The notes under the pieces are model-generated. The model was not told where the DNA came from and made no database searches. It saw only the letters and a list, made by a program, of their open reading frames with translations. From contig NW_003109905.1 in the NCBI RefSeq assembly GCF_000003605.2, positions 1 to 41,153 of the forward strand: 41,153 nt of DNA, written 5' to 3'. Position numbers and translations under genes: made by a program. Source of the stretch: Saccoglossus kowalevskii (Eukaryota; Hemichordata; Enteropneusta; Harrimaniidae). Shown here one piece after another: positions 31,506 through 41,153 of the stretch; within the stretch, counting starts at the first letter, position 1; each line of letters starts with the position of its first letter.

Positions 31506-32082
31506 CTAAACTTTGTTGTGAAGCGAGTTTTTTTAATTGCAACGCCTATTTGTTACCAGATACAACCGCGAAACGGTGACGCTTTAGTACGTCCCGGCAA
31601 ATTAACAATACATATTCTGAGAGCTTTGCATAATGTAGTAATACATGCATTTGATTATTGCAATTTCTAGTTCATTACTTGCTCAGTTTCGCATTGCCAA
31701 ACTCTTATTCGCAACACATATGTATTAATATATATTTACTCGACAAAAAGATGGCGTTTTGTTGAGAACCGGAGATTAACATTACATATTCTGAATGCTT
31801 TAAATAATTATGTAATACTTGTAATTAATCGTTTGAAATTAGCTGCTATTATATAATCTGCTTCTACAGGTTCTTTTACTTAACTGAATTACTCCAATGT
31901 GATGTGCGTCGAATGTTGGCGCTCTTTATTCTGTTTTATGCATTGTGACATTGCCCCGAATTGGTTGAAATCGTTCTGATTTGCAAATAAGTATGATATG
32001 ACAGTTGTACATAGCATTACGTGCAATAATCGCAGTCATGGGATGGACAATGTACGGTAGTTCTCTTTTTGGAGTACGTGCT

Positions 32083-32098
32083 GGCCCTGAGTAGGGCC
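32083..32098 (-). terminator. histone-type 3' stem-loop, copy 29
   Basis: Loop ACTC, still within consensus; downstream element AAAAAGAG. Confidence 0.85.
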
Positions 32099-32122
32099 GT
32101 TATGTATGTGTGTGTCGTAGCA

Positions 32123-32382
32123 CTATTGCTGACGACGATTTGCCTTTTCTGGATAATTTTTAAAATCACCCAAGGAGCATAATCTACAGGATAATTGCCT
32201 TCTCCAAGAATTGAGATGACCTCTTCGACAGGTAATAACTGTACGATGGATCGTGCCCAAGACGAGAAAGCTCGTGTCCATGGCTGCGGTGGTCTCCTTG
32301 TCGAAAGAGGGCTGGATAAATACGCATAGTAGCATGCTATTCGGGAGTCAAACATGATATGGCAGTTGTTATTTGGATCCAT
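32123..32382 (-). pseudogene. mini-gene copy 29, C-terminal frameshift
   Basis: One T is missing near 32142, so the frame from 32382 misses the usual stop (32125-32123) and runs through the stem-loop to 32017. The stem-loop has an A in the loop (TCTC to ACTC) that still fits the histone consensus. TATA 32432-32441. Confidence 0.65.
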
Positions 32383-32524
32383 GTCGATTGATGGTATGGC
32401 TGTATCTGATGGAAAACAGTAAATTATGTCGTTTATAAAAGGGGGTCGGCCAATCAGCTTGATCTCGCACATGTCACTTTTTGAACCAATCAGTAATCCC
32501 TGTCGAAGTGACAAAGTCGTCCAA

Positions 32525-33083
32525 ACACGAAAATAGTTGTCACATTTTCACTTGTAGGCGGCGTGATTGAAGTTCTACGTTATTGTTTCCACTAAACTTT
32601 GTTGTGAAGCGAGTTTTTTAAATGCGACGCCTATTTGTTACCAGATACAACCGCGAAACGGTGACACTTTTGTACGTCCCGGCAAATTAACAATACATAT
32701 TCTGAGAGCTTTGCATAATGTAGTAATACATGCATTTGATTATTGCAATTTCTAGTTCATTACTTGCTCAGTTTCGCATTGCCAAACTCTTATTCGCAAC
32801 ACATATGTATTAATATATATTTACTCGACAAACAGTTGGCGTTTTGTTGAGAACCGGAGATTAACATTACATATTCTGAAAGCTTTAAATAATTATGTAA
32901 TACTTGTAATTAATCATTTGAAATTAGCTGCTATTACATAATCTGCTTCTACATGTTCTTTTACTTAACTGAATTATTCCAATGTGATGTGCGTCGAATG
33001 TTGGCGCTCTTTCTTCTGTTTTATGCATTATGACATTGACCTGAATTGGTTGAAATCGTTCTGATATGCAAATTAATTTGCAA
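32525..33083. repeat. gene-less 559-bp repeat unit
   Basis: This unit has spacer but no stem-loop, ORF, TATA or CCAAT. It is almost identical to the next 559 bp (about 33084-33642), sharing rare variants (aaatgcgac, cttttgtacg, acaaacagttgg), so it is a recent tandem duplication. A perfect 14-bp palindrome (gcaaattaatttgc, 33068-33081) sits on the junction. Confidence 0.85.
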
Positions 33084-33726
33084 ACTAGAAAATAGTTGTC
33101 ACATTTTCACTTGTAGGCGGCGTGATTGAAGTTCTACGTTATTGTTTCCACTAAACTTTGTTGTGAAGCGAGTTTTTTAAATGCGACGCCTATTTGTTAC
33201 CAGATACAACCGCGAAACGGTGACACTTTTGTACGTCCCGGCAAATTAACAATACATATTCTGAGAGCTTTGCATAATGTAGTAATACATGCATTTGATT
33301 ATTGCAATTTCTAGTTCATTACTTGCTCAGTTTCGCATTGCCAAACTCTTATTCGCAACACATATGTATTAATATATATTTACTCGACAAACAGTTGGCG
33401 TTTTGTTGAGAACCGGAGATTAACATTACATATTCTGAAAGCTTTAAATAATTATGTAATACTTGTAATTAATCATTTGAAATTAGCTGCTATTACATAA
33501 TCTGCTTCTACATGTTCTTTTACTTAACTGAATTATTCCAATGTGATGTGCGTCGAATGTTGGCGCTCTTTATTCTGTTTTATGCATTATGACATTGACC
33601 TGAATTGGTTGAAATCGTTCTGATTTGCAAATTAATATGATATGGCAGTTGTTCATAGCATTACGTGCAATAATCTGAGTGATGGGATGGACAATGTACG
33701 GTAGTTCTCTTTTTGGAGTATGTGCT

Positions 33727-33742
33727 GGCCCTGAGAAGGGCC
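33727..33742 (-). terminator. histone-type 3' stem-loop, copy 30
   Basis: Loop TCTC; downstream element AAAAAGAG. Confidence 0.85.
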
Positions 33743-33764
33743 GTTTTTTATGAGTGTCGTAGCA

Positions 33765-34025
33765 CTATTGCTGATGACGATTTTGCCTTTTCTGGATAAT
33801 TTTTAAAATCACCCAAGGAGCATAATCTACAGGATAATTGCCTTCTCCAAGAATTGAGATGACCTCTTCGACAGGTAATAACTGTACGATGGATCGTGCC
33901 CAAGACGAGAATGCTCGTGACCATGGCTGCGGTGGTCTCCTTGTCGAAAGAGGGCTGGATAAATACGCATAGTAGCATGCTATACGGGAGTCAAACATGA
34001 TATGGCAGTTGTTATTTGGATCCAT
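33765..34025 (-). CDS. mini-gene copy 30, intact ORF
   Basis: Full length with T36S and R84H, the only intact copy with a changed basic tail. TATA 34075-34084. Confidence 0.5.
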   Translation of the reverse strand: MDPNNNCHIMFDSRIACYYAYLSSPLSTRRPPQPWSRAFSSWARSIVQLLPVEEVISILGEGNYPVDYAPWVILKIIQKRQNRHQQ

Positions 34026-34810
34026 GTCGATTGATGGTATGGCGGTATCTGATGGAAAACAGTAAATTCTGTCGTTTATAAAAGGGGGTCGGCCAATCAG
34101 CTTGATCTCGCACATGTCACTTTTTGAACCAATCAGAAATCCCCGTCGAAGTGATAAAGTCGTCCAAACACGAAAATAGTTGTCACATTTTCACTTGTAG
34201 GCGGCGTGATTGAAGTTCTACGTTATTGTTTCCACTAAACTTTGTTGTGAAGCGAGTTTTTTAATTGCGACGCCTATTTGTTACCAGATACAACCGCGAA
34301 AAGGTGACGCTGTAGTACGTCCCGGCAAATTAACAATACATATTCTCAGAGCTTTGCATAATGTAGTAATACATGCATTTGATTATTGCAATTTCTAGTT
34401 CATTACTTGCTCAGTTTCGCATTGCCAAACTCTTATTCGCAACACATATGTATTAACATATACTTACTCGACAAAAATATGGCGTTTTGTTGAGAACCGG
34501 AGATTAACATTACATATTCTGAAAGCTTTAAATAATTATGTAATACTTGTAATTAATCATTTGAAATTAGCTGCTATTACATAATCTGCTTCTACATGTT
34601 CTTTTACTTAACTGAATTTTTCCAATTTGATGTGCGTCGAATGTTGGCGCTCTTTATTCTGTTTTTTGCATTATGACATTGACCTGAATTGGTTGAAATC
34701 GTTCTGATTTGCAAATAAGTATGATATGACAGTTGTACATTGCATTACGTGCAATAATCGCAGTGATGGGATGGACAATGTACGGTAGTTCTTTTTTTGG
34801 AGTATGTGCT

Positions 34811-34826
34811 GGCCCTCAGAAGGGCC
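34811..34826 (-). terminator. altered-loop stem-loop, copy 31
   Basis: Loop TCTG; downstream element AAAAAAAG. Confidence 0.8.
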
Positions 34827-34848
34827 GTTTTGTATGAGTGTCGTAGCA

Positions 34849-35109
34849 CTATTGCTGACGACGATTTTGCCTTTTCTGGATAATTTTTAAAATCACACAA
34901 GGAGCATAATCTACAGGATAATTGCCTTCTCCAAGAATTGAGATGACCTCTTCGACAGGTAATAACAGTACGATGGATCGTGCCCAAGACGAGAATGCCC
35001 GTGTCCATGGCTGCGGTGGTCTCCTTGTCGAAAAAGGACTGAATAAATACGCATAGTAGCATGCTATACGGGAGTCCAACATGATAGGGCAGTTGTTATT
35101 TGGATACAT
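34849..35109 (-). CDS. mini-gene copy 31, intact ORF
   Basis: Full length with D2Y, H8P, F11L, S23F, L26F, Q48L and W71C. Its N-terminal variants match dead copies 3 and 24, but here both the ORF and TATA (35159-35168) are intact. A second module has TATA at 35400-35409. Confidence 0.5.
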   Translation of the reverse strand: MYPNNNCPIMLDSRIACYYAYLFSPFSTRRPPQPWTRAFSSWARSIVLLLPVEEVISILGEGNYPVDYAPCVILKIIQKRQNRRQQ

Positions 35110-35318
35110 GTCGATTGATGGTATGGCGGTATCTGATGGAAAACAGTAAATTCTGTCGTTTATAAAAGGGGGTCGGCCAATCAGCTTGATCTCGAACATG
35201 TCACTTTTTGAACCAATCAGAAATCCCCGTCGAAGTGACAAAGTCGTCCAAACACGAAAATAGTTGTCACATTTTCACTTGTAGGCGGCGTGATTGAAGT
35301 TCTATGTTATTGTTTCCA

Positions 35319-35559
35319 CAGTTGTTATGGCAGTTGTTACTTGGATCCATGTCGATTGATGGTATGGCGGTATCTGATGGAAAACAGTAAATTCTGTCGT
35401 TTATAAAAGGGGGTCGGCCAATCAGCTTGATCTCGCACATGTCACTTTTTGAACCAATCAGAAATCCCCGTCGAAGTGATAAAGTCGTCCAAACACGAAA
35501 ATAGTTGTCACATTTTCACTTGTAGGCGGCGTGATTGAAGTTCTACGTTATTGTTTCCA
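35319..35559 (-). repeat. extra 241-bp promoter module behind copy 31
   Basis: TATA 35400-35409. Its leader matches the gene-proximal type rather than the usual module type (tgtcgattgatgg). Confidence 0.85.
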
Positions 35560-36135
35560 CTAAACGTTATTGTGAAGCGAGTTTTTTAATTGCGACGCCT
35601 ATTTGTTACCAGATACAACCCCGAAAAGGTGTCGCTTTAGTACGTCCCGTCAAATTAACAATACATATTCTGAGAGCTTTGCATAATGTAGTAATACATG
35701 CATTTGATTATTGCAATTTCTAGTTCATTACTTGCTCAGTTTCGCATTGCCAAACTCTTATTCACAACACATATGAATTAGCATATATTTACTCGACAAA
35801 AAGATGGCGTTTTGTTGAGAACCGGAGATTAACATTACATATTCTGAAAGCTTTAAATAATTATGTAATACTTGTAATTAATCATTTGAAATTAGCTGCT
35901 ATTACATAATCTGCTTCTACATGTTCTTTTACTTAACTGAATTATTCCAATGTGATGTGCGTCGAATGTTGGCGCTCTTTATTCTGTTTTATGCATTATG
36001 ACATTGACCTGAATTGGTTGAAATCGTTCTGATTTGCAAATTAATATGATATGGCAGTTGTTCATAGCATTACGTGCAATAATCTGAGTGATGGGATGGA
36101 CAATGTACGGTAGTTCTCCTTTAGGAGTATGTGCT

Positions 36136-36151
36136 GGCCCTGAGAAGGGCC
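36136..36151 (-). terminator. histone-type 3' stem-loop, copy 32
   Basis: Loop TCTC; downstream element TAAAGGAG. Confidence 0.85.
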
Positions 36152-36173
36152 GTTTTGTATGAGTGTCGTAGTA

Positions 36174-36431
36174 CTATTGCTGACGACGATTTTGCCTTTT
36201 CTGGATAATTTTTAAAATCACCCAAGGAGCATAATCTACAGGATAACTGCCCTTCTCGAAGAATTGAGATGACCTCTTCGACAGGTATAACTGTACGATG
36301 ATCGTGCCCAGACGAGAATGCTCGTGTCCATGGCTGCGGTGGTCTCTTGTCGAAAGAGGGCTGGATAAATACGCATAGTAGCATGCTATACGGGAGTCGA
36401 ACATGATATGGCAGTTGTTATTTGGATCCAT
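36174..36431 (-). pseudogene. mini-gene copy 32, compensated frameshifts
   Basis: Deletions near 36286, 36300, 36310 and 36345 plus an insertion near 36250 leave the frame open for 85 codons, but the middle third is translated in other frames, replacing the PPQPW to ISILG segment. The proximal CCAAT reads CAAAT. TATA 36481-36490, second module 36722-36731. Confidence 0.65.
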
Positions 36432-36640
36432 GTCGATTGATAGTATAGCGGTATCTGATGGAAAACAGTAAATTCTGTCGTTTATAAAAGGGGGTCGGCA
36501 AATCAGCTTGATCTCGCACATGTCACTTTTCGAACCAATCGGAAATCCCCGTCGAAGTGACAAAGTCGTCCAAACACGAAAATAGTTGTCACATTTTCAC
36601 TTGTAGGCGGCGTGATTGAAGTTCTACGTTATTGTTTCCA

Positions 36641-36881
36641 CAGTTGTTATGGCAGTTGTTACTTGGATCCATGTTGATTTATGGCATGGCGGTATCTGAT
36701 GGAAAACAGTAAATTCTGTCGTTTATAAAAGGGGGTCGGCCAATCAGCTTGATCTCGCACATGTCACTTTTTGAACCAATCAGAAATCCCCGTCGAAGTG
36801 ATAGAGTCGTCCAAACACGAAAATAGTTGTCACATTTTCACTTGTAGGCGGCGTGATTGAAGTACTACGTTATTGTTTCCA
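36641..36881 (-). repeat. extra 241-bp promoter module behind copy 32
   Basis: TATA 36722-36731, CCAAT boxes intact. Confidence 0.85.
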
Positions 36882-37458
36882 CTAAACTTTGTTGTGAAGC
36901 GAGTTTTTTTATTTGCGACGCCTATTTGTTACCAGATACAGCCGCCAAAAGGTGACGCTTTAGTACGTCCCGGCAAATTAACAATACATATTCTGAGAGC
37001 TTTGCATAATGTAGTAATACATGCATTTGATTATTGCAATTTCTAGTTCATTACTTGCTCAGTTTCGCATTGCCAAACTCTTATTCGCAACACATATGTA
37101 TTAACATATATTTACTCGACAAAAAGTTGGCGTTTTGTTGAGAACCGGAGATTAACATTACATATTCTGAAAGCTTTAAATAATTATGTAATACTTGTAA
37201 TTAATCATTTGAAATTAGCTGCTATTACATAATCTGCTTCTACATGTTCTTTTACTTAATTGAATTATTCCACTGTGATGTGCGTCGAATGTTGGCGCTC
37301 TTTAGTCTGTTTTATGCATTATGACATTGACCCGAATTTGTTGAAATCGTTCTGATTTGCAAATAAGTATGATATGACAGTTGTACATAGCATTACGTGC
37401 AATAATCGCAGTGATGGGATGGACAATGTACGGTAGTTCTCTTTTTGGAGTATGTGCT

Positions 37459-37474
37459 GGCCCTCAGAAGGGCC
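37459..37474 (-). terminator. altered-loop stem-loop, copy 33
   Basis: Loop TCTG; the downstream element is the strong form AAAAAGAG. Confidence 0.8.
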
Positions 37475-37496
37475 GTTTTGTATGAGTGTCGTAGCA

Positions 37497-37757
37497 CTAT
37501 TGCTGACGACGATTTTGCCTTTTCTGGATAATTTTTAAAATCACACAAGGAGCATAATCTACAGGATAATTGCCTTCTTCAAGAATTGAGATGACCTCTT
37601 CGACAGGTAATAACTGTACGATGGATCGTGCCCAAGACGAGAATGCTCGGGTCCATGGCTGCGGTGGTCTCCTTGTCGAAAAAGGGCTGAATAAATACGG
37701 ATAGTAGCATGCTATACGGGAGTCCAACATGATATGGCAGTTGTTATTTGGATCCAT
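37497..37757 (-). CDS. mini-gene copy 33, intact ORF
   Basis: Full length with F11L, A20P, S23F, L26F, G60E and W71C, variants typical of the altered-loop subfamily. TATA 37807-37816. Confidence 0.5.
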   Translation of the reverse strand: MDPNNNCHIMLDSRIACYYPYLFSPFSTRRPPQPWTRAFSSWARSIVQLLPVEEVISILEEGNYPVDYAPCVILKIIQKRQNRRQQ

Positions 37758-38539
37758 GTCGATTGATGGTATGGCGGTATCTGATGGAAAACAGTAAATT
37801 CTGTCGTTTATAAAAGGGGGTCGGCCAATCAGCTTGATCTCGCACATGTCACTTTTTGAACCAATCAGAAATCCCCGTCGAAGTGATAAAGTCGTCCAAA
37901 CACGAAAATAGTTGTGACATTTTCACTTGTAGGCGGCGTGATTGAAGTTCTACGTTATTGTTTCCATTAAACTTTATTGTGAAGCGAGTTTTTTTAATTG
38001 CGACGCCTATTTGTTACCAGATACAACCGCGAAAAGGTGACGCTTTAGTACGTCCCGGCAAATTAAAAATACATATTCTGAGAGCTTTGCATAATGTAGT
38101 AATACATGCATTTGATTATTGCAATTTCTAGTTCATTACTTGCTCAGTTTCGCATTGCCAAACTCTTATTCACAACACATATGTATTAACATATATTTAC
38201 TCGACAAAAAGATGGCGTTTTGTTGAGAACCGGAGATTAACATTACATATTCTGAAAGCTTTAAATAATTATGTAATACTTGTATTTAATCATTTGAAAT
38301 TAGCTGCTATTACATAATCTGCTTCTACATGTTCTTTTACTTAACTGAATTATTTCAATTTGATGTGCGTCGAATGTTGGCGCTCTTTATTCTGTTTTAT
38401 GCATTATGACATTGACCCGAATTTGTGAAATCGTTCTGATTTGCAATTAAGTATGATATGACAGTTGTACATAGCATGCGTGCATAATCGCAGTGATGGG
38501 ATGGACAATGTACGGTAGTCTCTTTTTGGAGTATGTGCT

Positions 38540-38555
38540 GGCCCTGAGAAGGGCC
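38540..38555 (-). terminator. histone-type 3' stem-loop, copy 34
   Basis: Loop TCTC; downstream element AAAAAGAG. Confidence 0.85.
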
Positions 38556-38577
38556 GTTTTGTATGAGTGTCGTAGCA

Positions 38578-38838
38578 CTATTGCTGACGACGATTTTGCC
38601 TTTTCTGGATAATTTTTAAAATCACCCAAGGAGCATAATCTACAGGATAATTGCCTTATCCAAGAATTGAGATGACCTCTTCGACAGGTAATAACTGTAC
38701 GATGGATCGTGCCCAAGACGAGAATGCTCGTGTCCATTGCTGCGGTGGTCTCCTTGTCGAAAGAGGGCTGGATAAATACGCATAGTAGCATGCTATACGG
38801 GAGTCAAACATGATATGGCAGTTGTTATTTGGATCCAT
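38578..38838 (-). pseudogene. mini-gene copy 34, nonsense at codon 61
   Basis: E61 (GAA) is TAA at about 38658, removing the GNY motif and basic tail. It also has P34Q. TATA 38888-38897 and the stem-loop are intact. Confidence 0.7.
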
Positions 38839-39623
38839 GTCGATTGATGGTATGGCGGTATCTGATGGAAAACAGTAAATTCTGTCGTTTATAAAAGGGG
38901 GTCGGCCAATCAGCTTGATCTCGCACATGTCACTTTTTGAACCAATCAGAAATCCCCGTCGAAGTGACAAAGTCGTCCAGACGCGAAAATAGTTGTCACA
39001 TTTTCACTTGTAGGCGGCGTGATTGAAGTTCTACGTTATTGTTTCCACTAAACTTTGTTGTGAAGCGAGTTTTTTAATTGCGACGCCTATTTGTTACCAG
39101 ATACAACCGCGAAACGGTGACACTTTAGTACGTCCCGGCAAATTAACAATACTTATTCTGAGAGCTTTGCATAATGTAGTAATACATGCATTTGATTATT
39201 GCAATTTCTAGTTCATTACTTGCTCAGTTTCGCATTGCCAAACTCTTATTCGCAACACATATGTATTAACATATATTTACTCGACAAAAAGATGGCGTTT
39301 TGTTGAGAACCGGAGATTAACATTACATATTCTGAAAGCTTTAAATAATTATGTAATACTTATAATTAATCATTTGAAATTAGCTGCTATTACATAATCT
39401 GCTTCTACATGTTCTTTTACTTAACTGAATTTTTCCAATTTGATGTGCGTCGAATGTTGGCGCTCTTTATTCTGTTTTATGCATTATGACATTGACCTGA
39501 ATTGGTTGAAATCGTTCTGATTTGCAAATAAGTATGATATGACAGTTGTACATTGCATTACGTGCAATAATCGCAGTGATGGGATGGACAATGTACGGTA
39601 GTTCTTTTTTTGGAGTATGTGCT

Positions 39624-39639
39624 GGCCCTCAGAAGGGCC
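39624..39639 (-). terminator. altered-loop stem-loop, copy 35
   Basis: Loop TCTG; downstream element AAAAAAAG. W71 kept in the ORF, a mosaic like copy 27. Confidence 0.8.
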
Positions 39640-39661
39640 GTTTTGTATGAGTGTCGTAGCA

Positions 39662-39922
39662 CTATTGCTGACGACGATTTTGCCTTTTCTGGATAATTTT
39701 TAAAATCACCCAAGGAGCATAATCTACAGGATAATTGCCTTCTCCAAGAATTGAGATGACCTCTTTAACAGATAATAACTGTACGATGGATCGTGCCCAA
39801 GACGAGAATGCTCGTGTCCATTGCTGCGGTGGTCTCCTTGTCGAAAGAGGGCTGGATAAATACGCATAGTAGCATGCTATACGGGAGTCAAACATGATAT
39901 GGCAGTTGTTATTTGGATCCAT
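39662..39922 (-). CDS. mini-gene copy 35, intact ORF
   Basis: Full length with P34Q, P51S and E53K. TATA 39972-39981. P34Q is shared with neighbouring copy 34, suggesting local exchange. Confidence 0.5.
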   Translation of the reverse strand: MDPNNNCHIMFDSRIACYYAYLSSPLSTRRPPQQWTRAFSSWARSIVQLLSVKEVISILGEGNYPVDYAPWVILKIIQKRQNRRQQ

Positions 39923-40707
39923 GTCGATTGATGGTATGTCGGTATCTGATGGAAAACAGTAAATTCTGTCGTTTATAAAAGGGGGTCGGCCAATCAGCTT
40001 GATCTCGCACATGTCACTTTTTGAACCAATCAGAAATCCCCGTCGAAGTGACAAAGTCGTCCAAACGCGAAAATAGTTGTCACATTTTCACTTATAGGCG
40101 GCGTGATTGAAGTTCTACGTTATTGTTTCCACTAAACTTTGTTGTGAAGCGAGTTTTTTAAATGCGACGCCTATTTGTTACCAGATACAACCGTGAAAAG
40201 GTGACGCTTTAGTACGTCCCGGCAAATTAACAATACATATTCTGAGAGCTTTGCATAATGTAGTAATACATGCATTTGATTATTGCAATTTCTAGTTCAT
40301 TACTTGCTCAGTTTCGCATTGCCAAACTCTTATTCGCAACACATATGTATTAACATATATTTACTCGACAAAAAGATGGCGTTTTGTTGAGAACCGGAGA
40401 TTAACATTACATATTCTGAAAGCTTTAAATAATTATGTAATACTTGTAATTAAGCATTTGAAATTAGCTGCTATTACATAATCTGCTTCCACATGTTCTT
40501 TTACTTAACTGAATTATTCCAATGTGATGTGCGTCGAATGTTGGCGCTCTTTATTCTGTTTTATGCATTATGACATTGACCTGAATTGGTTGAAATCGTT
40601 CTGATTTGCAAATTAATATGATATGGCAGTTGTTCATAGCATTGCGTGCAATAATCGCAGTGATGGGATGGACAATGTACGGTAGTTCGTTTTTTGGAGT
40701 ATGTGCT

Positions 40708-40723
40708 GGCCCTCAGAAGGGCC
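40708..40723 (-). terminator. altered-loop stem-loop, copy 36
   Basis: Loop TCTG; downstream element AAAAAACG. Confidence 0.8.
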
Positions 40724-40745
40724 GTTTTGTATGAGTGTCGTAGCA

Positions 40746-41006
40746 CTATTGCTGACGACGATTTTGCCTTTTCTGGATAATTTTTAAAATCACACAAGGA
40801 GCATAATCTACAGGATAATTGCCTTCTTCAAGAATTGAGATGACCTCTTCGACAGGTAATAACTGTACGATGGATCGTGCCCAAGACGAGAATGCTCGGG
40901 TCCATGGCTGCGGTGGTCTCCTTGTCGAAAAAGGGCTGGATAAATACGCATAGTAGCATGTTATACGGGAGTCAAACATGATATGGCAGTTGTTATTTGG
41001 ATCCAT
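40746..41006 (-). CDS. mini-gene copy 36, intact ORF
   Basis: Full length with A16T, L26F, G60E and W71C. TATA 41056-41065. The proximal CCAAT is changed to CCCAT (near 41074); the distal one is normal. Last copy before the right edge. Confidence 0.5.
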   Translation of the reverse strand: MDPNNNCHIMFDSRITCYYAYLSSPFSTRRPPQPWTRAFSSWARSIVQLLPVEEVISILEEGNYPVDYAPCVILKIIQKRQNRRQQ

Positions 41007-41153
41007 GTCGATTGATGGTATGGCGGTATCTGATGGAAAACAGTAAATTCTGTCGTTTATAAAAGGGGGTCGGCCCATCAGCTTGATCTCGCACATGTCA
41101 CTTTTCGAACCAATCAGAAATCCCCGTCAAAGTGACAAAGTCGTCCAAACTGA

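Larger units (their letters stand above)
440..41150. repeat. tandem array of ~1,084-bp histone-style mini-gene repeats
   Basis: The same unit recurs across the window. Intact stem-loops are exactly 1,084 bp apart in many neighbouring pairs (12825/13909/14993/16077; 19221/20305/21387/22471; 28589/29673/30757; 38540/39624/40708). Longer spacings come from an extra 241-bp promoter module; the short one (559 bp) is a gene-less unit. Each full unit has a promoter, 86-codon ORF and stem-loop on the minus strand, then a ~600-bp AT-rich spacer before the next promoter. Copies differ by scattered substitutions and small indels and are mosaics of shared variants, as expected from unequal crossing over and gene conversion. 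The last three bases (tga, 41151-41153) depart from the repeat, too little to call a right boundary. Confidence 0.97.

Noticed and set aside
440-41150. CRISPR array, rDNA, 5S or tRNA cluster
   Set aside because: The period is about 1.08 kb with no short direct repeats and spacers, and I recognise no rRNA, 5S internal promoter or tRNA cloverleaf.

Overview
The window is almost entirely one tandem repeat array (about 440 to the right edge) from a eukaryotic, almost certainly animal, nuclear genome. The basic repeat is close to 1,084 bp. Many repeats are lengthened to about 1,315-1,325 bp by an extra 241-bp module, and a few are shortened by deletions. The array carries 37 whole or partial copies of one short transcription unit, all on the minus strand, and I count 34 copies of the intervening spacer.

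Each complete unit is built like a replication-dependent histone gene. In minus-strand order it has a distal CCAAT box, a proximal CCAAT box 36 bp further on, a TATA box (TTTTATAAA), a plausible cap site (TTCCATCAG) 28 nt after the first T of TATAAA, and a 28-nt leader. Then comes an ATG-initiated ORF of 86 codons. Twenty-two nt after its stop there is a perfect histone-type stem-loop, GGCCCT-TCTC-AGGGCC, and 12 nt beyond that a purine-rich stretch (AAAAAGAG in many copies) resembling the U7 snRNA-binding downstream element. The predicted mRNA is about 330 nt, intronless and non-polyadenylated. The protein is not a canonical core histone. It is small, basic and ends in a K/R/Q-rich tail. I see only a weak resemblance to the start of the H2A fold (PV-x9-GNY). 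Nineteen of the 37 copies keep the full 86-codon frame; the rest are truncated, frameshifted, stopped or start-less.

Region by region: 1-345 holds the start of an unrelated minus-strand gene (B-box-like zinc finger plus coiled coil, running off the left edge). Its upstream sequence ends at about 439, where the array begins inside a broken mini-gene copy. From 440 to about 8,550 the array is irregular, with truncated copies, double and triple promoters, and a gene fragment without a 3' end. From about 8,600 to 15,500 and 18,600 to 23,000 it is most regular. From 23,500 to 28,000 there are damaged copies and clusters of one-base deletions. At 32,525-33,083 a unit has lost the gene altogether. 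From 33,600 to the right edge most copies are intact, including several of a subfamily with an altered stem-loop loop.

The copies do not work as an operon. Each would be its own S-phase-type transcript with its own promoter and 3' processing signal. Amino-acid replacements are common between copies, whereas the stem-loop and most TATA/CCAAT elements are nearly invariant. It therefore remains open whether the protein, the RNA, or the DNA as a satellite carrying histone-gene signals is what matters. All of this is read from sequence alone; no database search or alignment program was run.
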